Origin: Fundidesulfovibrio putealis DSM 16056
GTDB taxonomy: Bacteria > Desulfobacterota > Desulfovibrionia > Desulfovibrionales > Desulfovibrionaceae
NCBI RefSeq assembly: GCF_000429325.1
Contig: NZ_KE386885.1
Span: 275,958 to 339,957 of the forward strand
Length of the DNA stretch: 64,000 nucleotides
Direction of reading: 5' to 3'
A program made the translations under genes and the position numbers. Positions 15,870 through 24,401 of the stretch are shown in pieces. Under the pieces are notes generated by a model, which saw nothing but the letters and a program-made list of their open reading frames with translations, had not been told where the DNA came from and searched no databases. Each line of letters starts with the position of its first letter. Position 1 is the first letter of the stretch.

Positions 15870-16294
15870 TTCAGGCAGATTTCCTTCAGCCAGCCGGGCA
15901 CGGCCACCGGCTTTCCGTTTGCGTCCACGCAGGCGTGCTGCGTCGTGCCCAGGCACACCAGGCGCGAGTGCTCCGGCGGGCCGAACACCTGATAGGCAAA
16001 CGTCACGGAGGCGCGCCCCCACTGGCTTATGCCCGCGCGCACCACGACATGCTCGTCGTAGCGGGCCGGGGAGATATAGCGCACGGCCATCTCGCGCACG
16101 GGGAGCATCACCCCGCGCCGCTCCACCTCCGCGTAGGACAGGCCCCGCTCGCGCAGGTACTGCCCGCGCGAACGCTCGAACCAGTGGGCGTAGTTGCCGT
16201 AGTACACCACGCCCATGGCGTCGGTCTCGCCGTAGGAGACATACAGCTCGAAGCGGGTATCCGCCTCCGGGAAGGGCTCGCCGGGCCGGATCAC
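15866..16294 (-). CDS. Acyl-CoA thioesterase of the YbgC/4HBT hot-dog family
   Basis: A 142-residue hot-dog fold thioesterase. The motif VSYGETDAMGVVYYGNYAHW contains the catalytic Asp of the YbgC/4-hydroxybenzoyl-CoA thioesterase class, followed by FERSRGQYLRERGLSYAE. The GTG start at 16294 overlaps the apgM stop. The adjacent Tol-Pal genes that often accompany ybgC are not here. It probably hydrolyses short-chain or aromatic acyl-CoA; the substrate is not visible. Confidence 0.8.
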   Translation of the reverse strand: MIRPGEPFPEADTRFELYVSYGETDAMGVVYYGNYAHWFERSRGQYLRERGLSYAEVERRGVMLPVREMAVRYISPARYDEHVVVRAGISQWGRASVTFAYQVFGPPEHSRLVCLGTTQHACVDANGKPVAVPGWLKEICLK

Positions 16295-17508
16295 AGCCCG
16301 CCAGCCTTCTTGATGGCCCAGGAGAGCAGCTCGTGTCCGGGGTCCAGAGACAGGCCGGAGGCCTTGGCCTGGGCCTCGCTGAAGCACTGCGCCCCGCCAG
16401 CCTCTTCCGGGTCGATGCCCTTGCCCCAGAGCAGGAACGGCACCGGGTCGTCCACATGGGTGCGCTTGGACACGGGGGTCAGGTGGTCGCAGGTGATGAG
16501 GAACACCGCGTCCGGAAAAGCATCGCGCAGGGGTTTGACCACACGCGCATCGAACCGGGCCACGGCCTCGGCCTTGCCCGGCGCGTCGCCGCCGTGGCCG
16601 CATTCGTCCGGGCCTTCCAGGTGCACGAAGGCCATGTCCCCGCCGTTCTTCAGGTATTCGACAGCTGCGGCCACCTTGCCCTCGTAGTTGGTGTCCAGGA
16701 GCCCGGTGGCTCCCTCCACCTCAAGGACATCCATTCCCGCAGCGCGCCCCAGGCCCTTTATCAGGTCCACGGCTGAGATCACCGCGCCCTTCAGGCCGAA
16801 GTTGTCCGCGAAGGACGGAAGCGAAAGCGCCCTGCCCTGCCCCCAGGGCCAGATGGCGTTGGCCTTGGTGGTGTTGCCGGAACCTTCCAGCAGGCGGGCC
16901 GCGCAGCGGGTCAGGCTCCAGAGCAGGGGCACGGAGCGGTAGGCATCGATGTCCTGGTGGATGGACTGGTCGGTGATGTCGTGCGGGGGGCGGATGGCCA
17001 GTTTTGCCTCCGGGCTGTCCGCTGCGCCGCGCTGCACCAGCAGATGGCGGTACTGCACGCCGGGGATCAGCTGGAAGGGGGCGAATTCTTCTGAGCAGCG
17101 GGCGCACTGGTCGTCCAGCTGGCGAATGAGCGGCGTGGAGGCCTCAGTGGTGATGTGGCCGGAGGAGTAGTCCAGCATGACGCCGTCCGAGGCGTACTTG
17201 CTGACGCGGACCAGGTTGCAGCGCCAGACCAGGTCGTTCTCGGCCAGCTTAAGGCCCTGGGCCGCAGCCTCGATGGGGCCGCGCCCGGTGTGGTGGCTGG
17301 CCGGGTCGAAGCCCAGAAGCGCCATGTTGGCCACGTCCGACCCCGGGGGCATCCCTTCCGGGATGGTGCGGGCCACGCCCAGCACGCCTTCGCGGGCCAT
17401 GGCGTCCATCACCGGGGTCTGCGCTGCTTCCATGGCCGTCAGGCCGTTCAGCTCTCCGGGCCAGCCGCCCATGCCGTCAGCCACCAGAAACAGGAATTTG
17501 CGTCTCAT
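16291..17508 (-). CDS. apgM: Cofactor-independent phosphoglycerate mutase, archaeal type
   Basis: A 405-residue alkaline-phosphatase superfamily enzyme interconverting 3- and 2-phosphoglycerate. The N-terminal metal-binding motif is LVADGMGGWP, the phosphorylated serine lies in GMPPGSDVANMALLGFDP, followed by TGRGPIEAA; the C-terminal metal ligands are in VHLEGPDECGHGGD and LITCDHLTPV. This is the ApgM family found in archaea and Desulfovibrio-type bacteria rather than GpmI. It is the first gene of a minus-strand operon continuing into the thioesterase and amidohydrolase by four-base overlaps. Confidence 0.92.
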   Translation of the reverse strand: MRRKFLFLVADGMGGWPGELNGLTAMEAAQTPVMDAMAREGVLGVARTIPEGMPPGSDVANMALLGFDPASHHTGRGPIEAAAQGLKLAENDLVWRCNLVRVSKYASDGVMLDYSSGHITTEASTPLIRQLDDQCARCSEEFAPFQLIPGVQYRHLLVQRGAADSPEAKLAIRPPHDITDQSIHQDIDAYRSVPLLWSLTRCAARLLEGSGNTTKANAIWPWGQGRALSLPSFADNFGLKGAVISAVDLIKGLGRAAGMDVLEVEGATGLLDTNYEGKVAAAVEYLKNGGDMAFVHLEGPDECGHGGDAPGKAEAVARFDARVVKPLRDAFPDAVFLITCDHLTPVSKRTHVDDPVPFLLWGKGIDPEEAGGAQCFSEAQAKASGLSLDPGHELLSWAIKKAGGL

Positions 17509-17598
17509 GTGCTTGTCTCCCAGGCAAAGGCTGGTGGCTCATTTACGAAAAAATGTCAAAACCGTCCCGCCTGGGGACAAGCCCGAGACCGCCCTCTC

Positions 17599-18486
17599 CT
17601 ATTTGGATATCCACAAGGCGGCGCCTTCCAGCTTGCGCAGGAGCGTCTGGCTGGTGGAGCCGAAGATGTTGCGCAGCCCGTCCGGCTTTCCCCCCGTGCG
17701 CCCCACGGCCACGGCGGCGAACTCCCCTTCCTGGGCCTGCTTGAGGATGAGCTCCGCCGGGTCCTTGGAGGATTTCACCAGGATGTCGATGCGCTCGTCC
17801 TCGAGGCCGTTCTCCTTGAGCACGGCGATGGCACCGGCCATGATGTGCTCGATGCTCTGCCCCTCGGGCAGACTGAGGGCGCGGTTGTGGAACACGGTCA
17901 CGGAGTGTTCGGGTTCGTTTCGCAGCACGAATCCCACGTGGTCGGCCACGCGCAGGGATTGCTCCGAGCCGTCCACGCACAGCAGCACGTTCTTGCGATG
18001 GCGTCCGGGGTTGCGGCACACCCACAGCGGAAAGCTGATGGATTCCCAGAGCATGCGGTGGGTGATGGAGTCGTCGAAGATCTCGTCGAACCAGGAGAGG
18101 CCCCTGCGCCCGAGCACCACAGCGTCGTAGAGGCCGCGTTCGGCCTCTGCGGCGATGTCCTTGACCGTGCCGTATTTGGCCGGGGCGGAGCGCAACTCGA
18201 TCCTGTCTCCGGGAAAGCCCATGTCCAGGAGCCAGTCCCTGGCAGTGGTCAGGGTCTGGGGGGGGGTGCGGCAGGCGTTTCCGAAGCTCGAAGCCTGTCC
18301 GGCTGCGCAGAAGGGCGCGCTCGAGTCGAAGGCTTCCGACCCCGGCCTCGCCGAGACGTAGAAGAGGGTCAGGCGGACCAGATCGCGCCTGCTGAAAAAG
18401 CCGAAGACATAACGCAGGCCGAACAGGGCGTTGATGTCCTCGGAGATGGTCACCAGCAGGTGTTTTTCAAGTGTCTCGGCTGCCAT
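17599..18486 (-). CDS. Universal stress protein with two Usp domains
   Basis: A 295-residue tandem UspA protein. Domain 1 (about residues 8-158) starts LLVTISED and contains DAVVLGRRGLSWFDEIFDDS; domain 2 (about 163-295) starts NVLLCVDGSEQSLRVADHVG and ends AVGRTGGKPDGLRNIFGSTS. The second domain keeps the ATP-binding pattern GRxGxxxxxxxxGS, the first a weaker one. Stress or energy-state binding protein of the cytosol. Six bases separate it from the upstream ferredoxin gene, so they are cotranscribed. Confidence 0.88.
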   Translation of the reverse strand: MAAETLEKHLLVTISEDINALFGLRYVFGFFSRRDLVRLTLFYVSARPGSEAFDSSAPFCAAGQASSFGNACRTPPQTLTTARDWLLDMGFPGDRIELRSAPAKYGTVKDIAAEAERGLYDAVVLGRRGLSWFDEIFDDSITHRMLWESISFPLWVCRNPGRHRKNVLLCVDGSEQSLRVADHVGFVLRNEPEHSVTVFHNRALSLPEGQSIEHIMAGAIAVLKENGLEDERIDILVKSSKDPAELILKQAQEGEFAAVAVGRTGGKPDGLRNIFGSTSQTLLRKLEGAALWISK

Positions 18487-18492
18487 GTCGGC

Positions 18493-18681
18493 TCAGTCCT
18501 GCCAGTGGATGCATTCCACGGGGCAGGTGTCCATGGCTTCCTGGATGCATTCCTCGGCGCCGGTGGAGTCGGGGGTGACCTCGGCCTTGCCCTCGGCGTT
18601 CATCTGGAAAGCCTCCGCGCAAATCTGCACGCACGATTCACACCCGATGCATTCGTCCTGATCCACGTAAGCTTGAGGCAT
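18493..18681 (-). CDS. Small [4Fe-4S] ferredoxin
   Basis: A 62-residue electron carrier with [11 protein letters not shown] near residues 11-21 and the second-half motif [14 protein letters not shown]. The layout resembles the Desulfovibrio single-cluster ferredoxins. Acidic overall (pI low by inspection). The ATG at 18681 follows CAGGGAGAG. Its place immediately before the usp gene hints at a redox or stress operon. Cluster content (one or two) cannot be decided by eye, since only the first motif has the full CxxCxxC. Confidence 0.9.
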   Translation of the reverse strand: MPQAYVDQDECIGCESCVQICAEAFQMNAEGKAEVTPDSTGAEECIQEAMDTCPVECIHWQD

Positions 18682-18802
18682 GTCCGTCTCTCCCTGGTTG
18701 ATTGGGCTCGGGGCGAAAATACGCCCATGCATGAGAGATAAAGCGGATGGGTCGGGAAAAGTCAAGCCGGGCGAAAAAGCGGGACGGATCCGTGGCGGGT
18801 GT

Positions 18803-18970
18803 TCAGGGAGCGGTCTTCAGCATGTTGTAGAGGATCTCCTTGCCGTCCACGCGGTAGCGCCCGAGCGCCACCTTGCGTTTGATCTCGGCCACGCGCAGGG
18901 CCCTTTCCTCGGGGCTTTCCGAGGGGGCGTCGGCGCGGTCGCCGTTTGAGATCATGTTGTCGGACGTCAT
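18803..18970 (-). CDS. FlgM-like anti-sigma-28 peptide
   Basis: A 55-residue protein whose C-terminal half, [26 protein letters not shown], has the helix-turn pattern of the FlgM domain (EIxxxIxxGxYxVDxxxIAxxLL) that binds the flagellar sigma factor FliA. The N-terminal part is short, polar and acidic, as in unfolded FlgM tails. AAGGTGACTCCA precedes the ATG. It is well short of enteric FlgM (about 97 residues) and has no flagellar gene nearby, so the call is moderate. Confidence 0.6.
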   Translation of the reverse strand: MTSDNMISNGDRADAPSESPEERALRVAEIKRKVALGRYRVDGKEILYNMLKTAP

Positions 18971-19233
18971 TGGAGTCACCTTGTTTCAGCGTGCAGACAA
19001 GGTGGTTATCGGCAGACGCGCCAGGGCCTTTAGCGGAGGCGCACGAAAAGTAAGCCCCGCGACACTTCAAACCCGGCGATATCCTGGGATTCCGAGCTTT
19101 TCCAGTTCCCAGTCCGCATTCAATCCGGAGAACGCCCTGGTTGCGGCCACTGCTGAACCGGGCAGGTTGCGGCATTAACGCCTGGATCTGCACGGAATGT
19201 ATACGCTTCCTGCCGCAACTTTACAGTTGCGCG

Positions 19234-19743
19234 TCAGCCCTCGATGCGGTTCTGGATGAAGGCCAGCGTTTTTTCCGGCAGCGCCCTGGCCGTGGAGTCG
19301 TTGCCGAGTTCGGCCAGGTCTTCGGTGATGGTCAGCATCAGGTCGGAGAACCTGGTCTGGTTGCGCAGGCGCGCGCGGGTGTCCTGGCTGAACCAGGCCT
19401 CCTTGAGCAATTCCCCGGCATGGTGATGGATCATGAGCGCAATGGGCTTGGGCATGGTGGTGTAGTAGGAGAGCATGTTGGTCTTCATCTCGTCGATGCT
19501 GTCCAGGAACTCCTTGAACTGCATGGTCTGACGCTCTTCCTCGAGGCGTATCCTGTTGCACTCCTCCTTGAAGCGGATCTCCATCTTGTCCAGGGACTGC
19601 TTCAGCTCCAGATTGGCCAGCGCCCTGTCATGCTTGAGCTTGTCCAGTTCCGGCAGGTTGGCTTTCTGCCACTCTGCCGACTCCGCCTTGACTGTGTAGA
19701 ATATCCTGGAAATGAACTTCCCTATGTTTTCCGAGATGGCCAT
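19234..19743 (-). CDS. Uncharacterised coiled-coil protein overlapping the upstream gene
   Basis: A 169-residue mostly helical soluble protein of unknown function: KFISRIFYTVKAESAEWQK, then a charged heptad-like stretch (ELKQSLDKMEIRFKEECNRI) and a C-terminal half with HHHAGELLKEAW and RTRFSDL-like helices. No signal or membrane helix. Good GC third-position use begins at once after the ATG at 19743 (GGGAG eight bases upstream), although the first 116 bases also lie inside the upstream frame. The two products probably work together, since their genes are so tightly linked. Confidence 0.65.
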   Translation of the reverse strand: MAISENIGKFISRIFYTVKAESAEWQKANLPELDKLKHDRALANLELKQSLDKMEIRFKEECNRIRLEEERQTMQFKEFLDSIDEMKTNMLSYYTTMPKPIALMIHHHAGELLKEAWFSQDTRARLRNQTRFSDLMLTITEDLAELGNDSTARALPEKTLAFIQNRIEG

Positions 19744-20182
19744 ATTCAAGCTCCCGCTGGAGAAATTTGTCGAGTTCAACCGACACGCGCTCCTCACCCG
19801 CTCGGGAGAGCAGGGCGTGCACGGCGTAGAGGTCATCAAAACCAAGTTCCGATATGGAATGTTTCACGAACAGCATCGTCTGGTGGTAGGTGCCCAGTTC
19901 GATGGACGCCCTTTTGCTTTTCAGCTGGTCCTTCACCAGGGCGGCGAGTTCCTTCATGTTGCCGCGCTGGCAGGACAAGACGAGCGACTCCCTCTCCTCG
20001 CTGCCTTTCAGGCGGATGCGCTCGGCCTTCTTCCGGTGCTTTTCGGACCGTCTCGCAAGCCTCCACTCTTTCTTGTGGGTGAAGAAGATAAGCAGCAGCG
20101 CGACCGCAAGGAAGACCCCGTAGACCGCGACGGCGGGTACAACGAACAGCAGGGGGACTATGTCGGGGAGATCCATGCTCAT
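19628..20182 (-). CDS. Uncharacterised membrane-anchored helical protein
   Basis: About 184 residues. A single N-terminal transmembrane helix (VPLLFVVPAVAVYGVFLAVA continuing LLLIFFTHKKEW) is followed by a highly basic juxtamembrane segment and a helical cytosolic domain with HQTMLFVKHSISELGFDDLY. The last 38 codons overlap the next gene in another frame and have weaker coding character, so the true end may be a frameshift product with that gene. The start could be the ATG at 20182 or at 20176; no good ribosome site is visible. No family recognised. Confidence 0.5.
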   Translation of the reverse strand: MSMDLPDIVPLLFVVPAVAVYGVFLAVALLLIFFTHKKEWRLARRSEKHRKKAERIRLKGSEERESLVLSCQRGNMKELAALVKDQLKSKRASIELGTYHQTMLFVKHSISELGFDDLYAVHALLSRAGEERVSVELDKFLQRELEYGHLGKHREVHFQDILHSQGGVGRVAESQPAGTGQAQA

Positions 20183-20355
20183 GGCCGTACGAATCCGTTC
20201 GGGGAGGTATTTCAGCCGCTTGGCTCGCGCGGGGAGGGTGCAGGCGAACCATGATACGCGTTCGCGGCTTTCCGGGAAGCCGCGCCGGACTCCGGGCGTC
20301 AACCCGGTTTGATTCCTATTCCCACGCTAGCAGGTAATTGAACCCCCGGCACCCG

Positions 20356-22380
20356 TCAAGCCGGGCCGCCATCCCCGCACGCCGACTGCTTCAGCGGCAG
20401 ACAGATGATGAACCGGGAGCCCTTGCCTGGGGAGGACTCCACCTCGATGACGCCCCGGTGGTTCGAGGTGATGATGAAATACGACACGGACAGACCGAGC
20501 CCCGTGCCCACGCCGACGGGCTTGGTGGTGAAGAAGGGTTCGAACACGCGTTTGCGGACGTCCTCTTCCATGCCTGGGCCGTTGTCGACCACTTCTATCC
20601 GGGCCATGCCGCCTTCCCGTGAGGTTTTCAGGCGGATCACGGGCTTCAGGCCGTTTCCGTGCCAGCCGCAGGCGGCCTGTGCCGCGTTTCGCAAGAGATT
20701 CAGGACAACCTGCTCGATCTCGTTGGCCGCGCATTCCACCGGAGGCAGCGAGGGGTCGTACTCGCGCTCGATCCTGATCTGTCGGAAATCGTAATTCTTC
20801 CTCAGGTCGTAGTCCTGCCCGGCCAGCTCCACGGCCCGGTCCAGCAGGGCCGCGATGTCGGCCTCCGTGGTCCTGCCTTCGTTCTTGCGGGCAAACTCGA
20901 GCATGCTGGACACGATGCGGCCCGCCCTGCACCCGGCCTCCCGGACGCACTCCAGCGAGGCCAGAACCTCACGCTTCTCCATGAAGCGCTGGACCGATTC
21001 CAGGGAACATCCCGACTCCGCCGCCGCCTTGCGGTTGCCGTCCAGGTCCTCGGTGAGCCTGCGCATCACCACCTGCACGTTCTGCAGGATTCCGCTCAGG
21101 GGATTGTTTATCTCGTGCGCCATGCCAGCGGCCAGCCCGCCAACGCTCAGCATCTTCTCGGTCTGGACCATCAGCTCGCGCATGCGCTTCATCTCGGTGA
21201 AGTCTATGCCGATGCCGGTGAAATACTGCTTGCCCTCAAGGACCAGGGGCACGCCCGTGAAGTAGTACAGGCGCCTGCTGCCGTCCTTGTTGCGCAGGTT
21301 TCCCTCCGAGGTGGAGAAGCCTTCCACGGGTATCCTCGCCACGGCGGCCTGGATCTTGGCGATCTCTTCGGGGTCGTCCTTGTACCAGTCCATCAGGGTC
21401 ATCCGGGCGAGCTCCTCGGAGGTGTACCCGGTCAGCTCCTCGTGCTTCTTGTTCCAGCGCACCAGCCGTCCCTGTTCGTCGTACATGTAGATGAGCCCGG
21501 GGACGCTGTTCATGAGGGCTTCCGTGAAGGCCTTTTCGCGCAGGATCTCGTCCTGGGCCTGCTTGCGGTCGGAGACGTCCCTGACCGTCACCAGCACCCT
21601 GTCCGCGTTGTCCAGTCGCGCCACCCGCAGCGACACGTCCGCCCAGAACAACCCGCCGTCCTTCCTCCGGGCCTGCCATTCGAAATGCTGGGGGATGCCC
21701 TTGAAGGCCTCCCGGATGCGGGCAAAGGCGTGTTCCCGGTCATAGGGCTCGACCCCCGAGCTCAGCGAGCCCACGTCAAGGCGCAGGATCTCCTCCCGGG
21801 AGTAGCCGTAGACTTCGCACACCCGCTGGTTCACCTCCAGGATGGCCCCGTTCCGGGCGTCGTGCACGAAGATGCACTCGTTTATCGAATCGAATATGGT
21901 CCTGAATTTTTCCTCGCTCTGCCTGAGCCGCTCCTGGGACTCTTTCTGTTCGGTCACGTCGCGGGCGATGGCGTAGACCAGGCCCTCTTCCGGCACGGTG
22001 CTGGACACCCAGCTCAGCCAGCGCACGCCTCCGCCCTTGCAGCGGTAGCGGTTCTCGAAATGAAGGATCTGCTGGCCCTGGCGGATCTTCTCATCCATGA
22101 CGGCCAGCGTCCTGCCCAGGTCGTCGGGGTGGACGAACTCCAGGAAGGGCCTGCCGGTCAGCTCCTGTTCGGAGTATCCCAGCACCCTGGAGAAGGACGG
22201 ATTGACCAGGACGAAGGTCGCGGTCTCGATATCCGCGACGGCAACCATGTCCTGGGAAAGATTGAACAGCGTGGTGAAATCCGCAGCTGCGGTTCTGCGC
22301 GCGGCCAGGCCCTCCAAAGGTGGGACGGGCGCTTCCTGCCCGTCGGCGAGCTGTTCCCTGGTCTTGTCGCGGTCGCTCAT
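20356..22380 (-). CDS. Cytosolic sensor histidine kinase with three PAS domains
   Basis: A 674-residue kinase with no membrane helix. PAS1 covers about 33-145, PAS2 about 155-270, PAS3 about 280-395, each followed by PAC-like segments (for example IARDVTEQKESQERL). The dimerisation/phosphotransfer helix has GGLAAGMAHEINNPLSG with the phospho-His near residue 420; the ATPase domain shows the N box NLLRNAAQA, G1 DNGPGME, F box EPFFTTKP, and G2 GTGLGLSVSY. A stretch rich in charged residues between H box and N box is longer than in classical kinases and matches the paralog at 24402-26312. No response regulator is adjacent. Confidence 0.9.
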   Translation of the reverse strand: MSDRDKTREQLADGQEAPVPPLEGLAARRTAAADFTTLFNLSQDMVAVADIETATFVLVNPSFSRVLGYSEQELTGRPFLEFVHPDDLGRTLAVMDEKIRQGQQILHFENRYRCKGGGVRWLSWVSSTVPEEGLVYAIARDVTEQKESQERLRQSEEKFRTIFDSINECIFVHDARNGAILEVNQRVCEVYGYSREEILRLDVGSLSSGVEPYDREHAFARIREAFKGIPQHFEWQARRKDGGLFWADVSLRVARLDNADRVLVTVRDVSDRKQAQDEILREKAFTEALMNSVPGLIYMYDEQGRLVRWNKKHEELTGYTSEELARMTLMDWYKDDPEEIAKIQAAVARIPVEGFSTSEGNLRNKDGSRRLYYFTGVPLVLEGKQYFTGIGIDFTEMKRMRELMVQTEKMLSVGGLAAGMAHEINNPLSGILQNVQVVMRRLTEDLDGNRKAAAESGCSLESVQRFMEKREVLASLECVREAGCRAGRIVSSMLEFARKNEGRTTEADIAALLDRAVELAGQDYDLRKNYDFRQIRIEREYDPSLPPVECAANEIEQVVLNLLRNAAQAACGWHGNGLKPVIRLKTSREGGMARIEVVDNGPGMEEDVRKRVFEPFFTTKPVGVGTGLGLSVSYFIITSNHRGVIEVESSPGKGSRFIICLPLKQSACGDGGPA

Positions 22381-22572
22381 GGCAACTCCCGTAATGCGCG
22401 CGGACTTCCTGCGTTTCCTGTTCCAGCAGATTGAGCACTATGAAGCCATATTACACCACGCCTGATTACCAATTCAAACATTTCTGCGCAACAGCGTTTG
22501 AATCGGCAGAAGAGCGCGGTTGGAATACGGGATTGGATTTCTCATCATGGTGGGATATTTTGCTGGAAGATT

Positions 22573-24264
22573 ATGTGCGATCATGTAAACATCATCTGCA
22601 TGGCGATCTTGTTTATTCAACGTGCATTTACATTGGCGAGCATCCTCCTCAATTGTCTGCTTCCACGAATCTGCCGTGCATTCCCCGCCGGGGCGGCACT
22701 CCTGTCTCTTCTGATTCTTTGCGATGACAACGCTCTCTGCGCAAGCAGCCCGCAACAGGCCCGTATCGGTGTCCTGGCCAACTGGGGCGTGAAGAAATGC
22801 GCCGAGGACTGGGCTCCGATGATCCTTGCGCTCAAGAAGGCCCTGCCGCATGTCGACTTCACCCTCGTGCCCCTGCCGTTCGAGGCCGTGGAAGACGCCG
22901 TGGCCGACGCGCAGATCGATTTCGCAGTGGTCAATCCGGCCATCTACGTGAATCTCGAAGTCACCCACGACGTCATCCGCATCGCCACGCTCATCAACCA
23001 GGCGGCGGGGCGGTCCGCCTCCAGGTTCGGGGGGGTGTTCTTCACCAGGGCCGACAGGGCCGACATAACCACCTTCGACCAGATCAGGGGAAAGAGCCTC
23101 GCGGCCACGTCGTCCAGTTCGCTGGGAGGCTGGCTCATGGGCGCCTACACCTTGCAGCAAAACGACATTGACCCGGCCAGGGACCTGTCGTCGCTGCACT
23201 TCCTGGAGGCGCACGACCAGGTTGTCCGTTCGGTGCTCGACGCACGCTACGACGTGGGCACGGCGCGCACGGACACCCTGGAGCGCATGGAGGCGGCGGG
23301 GAAGCTCCGCATGGCGGACCTCAAGATACTGACCCCGCCTGGGTTCAGGCAGGATCCCACGTTCCCCTTCCTCCACAGCACCAGGCTGGTGCCGGAGTGG
23401 CCCTTCGCCAAGCTGCGCCACACGCCGGAACCGCTGGCGAAATCAGTGGCGGCCGCACTCTTGCTGATGCAGCCCCGCGCGGACGAGCAGGGCACCCACG
23501 GGAACCAGTGGACGGTGCCGCTTCCCTACGAATCCATCCATGAGATCATGCGGTCCCTGAAGGTGGCGCCCTACGAGCAGTTCGGCCAGGTGCTGGTGGG
23601 CGATTTCATCACCCAGCACCCCAAACTGGTAACGGCCATGGCCGTCATGCTGCTGGCCCTCCTGGTGCTGGTGGCCTACTTCCGCTCGCTCAACCGGCGT
23701 CTCCACGCCGCGTTGCGCCAGGTGCGGGAAACGGAGATCGAACTCACCCGGCAGGCCAACACGGACGGGCTCACCGGCCTGTGCAACCGCAAGTGGTTCA
23801 ACGAGGTCATCGAAACCGAGATAGGCCGGGCGTTGCGCTACAAACGGCCGCTGGCCATGATCCTCATGGACCTGGACCACTTCAAGGCCATAAACGACAA
23901 GTTCGGCCATCCAGTGGGCGACAAGGTCCTCATCGCCGTGGCGGACATGATTGGGTCCAGCGTGCGGCGCGGCGACGTGGCGGCCAGGGTGGGGGGCGAG
24001 GAGTTCGCCATCCTGCTGCCGGAGACCAACATCGAGGCGGCGGCCCTCATGGCGGAGCGCATCCGGGCATCCCTGGAAACCACTGTACTTGTCCAGGTCG
24101 GCCAGACCGACGTGCGCTGCACCGTGAGCATCGGCGTGGCCGACGTCTGCCCCTCCATCCAGAACCATTCGGCCCTGTACACTGCGGTGGACGAGGCGCT
24201 CTACCAGGCCAAGCGGCTTGGGAGAAACCGCGTGGAGAAGTCCTCCGCGTGCGCCTGGAGTTGA
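22573..24264 (+). CDS. PhnD-like periplasmic-binding domain fused to a GGDEF diguanylate cyclase
   Basis: About 563 residues. An N-terminal hydrophobic signal/anchor precedes a periplasmic phosphonate-binding-like (PhnD/TAXI type) domain: IGVLANWGVKKCAEDWAPM, then VVNPAIYVNLE and LHSTRLVPEWPF. A transmembrane helix (LVTAMAVMLLALLVLVAYF, about residues 352-372) leads to a short coiled coil and a GGDEF domain with NTDGLTGLCNRKWF, DLDHFKAINDKFGH and the active-site GGEEF near residue 474. It should make cyclic di-GMP in response to a periplasmic ligand. ATG 22573 and 22600 both remain possible. It lies between two paralogous histidine kinases. Confidence 0.85.
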   Translation: MCDHVNIICMAILFIQRAFTLASILLNCLLPRICRAFPAGAALLSLLILCDDNALCASSPQQARIGVLANWGVKKCAEDWAPMILALKKALPHVDFTLVPLPFEAVEDAVADAQIDFAVVNPAIYVNLEVTHDVIRIATLINQAAGRSASRFGGVFFTRADRADITTFDQIRGKSLAATSSSSLGGWLMGAYTLQQNDIDPARDLSSLHFLEAHDQVVRSVLDARYDVGTARTDTLERMEAAGKLRMADLKILTPPGFRQDPTFPFLHSTRLVPEWPFAKLRHTPEPLAKSVAAALLLMQPRADEQGTHGNQWTVPLPYESIHEIMRSLKVAPYEQFGQVLVGDFITQHPKLVTAMAVMLLALLVLVAYFRSLNRRLHAALRQVRETEIELTRQANTDGLTGLCNRKWFNEVIETEIGRALRYKRPLAMILMDLDHFKAINDKFGHPVGDKVLIAVADMIGSSVRRGDVAARVGGEEFAILLPETNIEAAALMAERIRASLETTVLVQVGQTDVRCTVSIGVADVCPSIQNHSALYTAVDEALYQAKRLGRNRVEKSSACAWS

Positions 24265-24317
24265 GTCAACCGTTCCCTGAAGCCTGATCAACAAACCTGC
24301 TGCCAAGCATATGAAAC

Positions 24318-24363
24318 AGCCAAGCCCGATGCGTATTCGTCATACGCGGGAGCTTGGCTTTTT
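24318..24363 (+). terminator. Terminator after the GGDEF gene
   Basis: AGCCAAGC (24318-24325) pairs with GCTTGGCT (24352-24359) and the inner GCGTAT (24331-24336) with ATACGC (24342-24347); a run of T follows. It sits between the convergent GGDEF and kinase genes. Confidence 0.75.
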
Positions 24364-24401
24364 CCGTGCAACGCGGCCGGAGTGGTTCGTTCAACAGGCT
24401 G

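Noticed and set aside
15870-16457. N-terminal extension of the amidohydrolase frame
   Set aside because: It runs through the thioesterase gene in another frame and has Arg/Ala-rich shadow character; the GTG at 15869 overlapping the thioesterase stop is the real start.
17605-17614. DnaA-box-like ATATCCACA inside the universal stress protein gene
   Set aside because: One mismatch at a critical position and inside a coding region; expected by chance.
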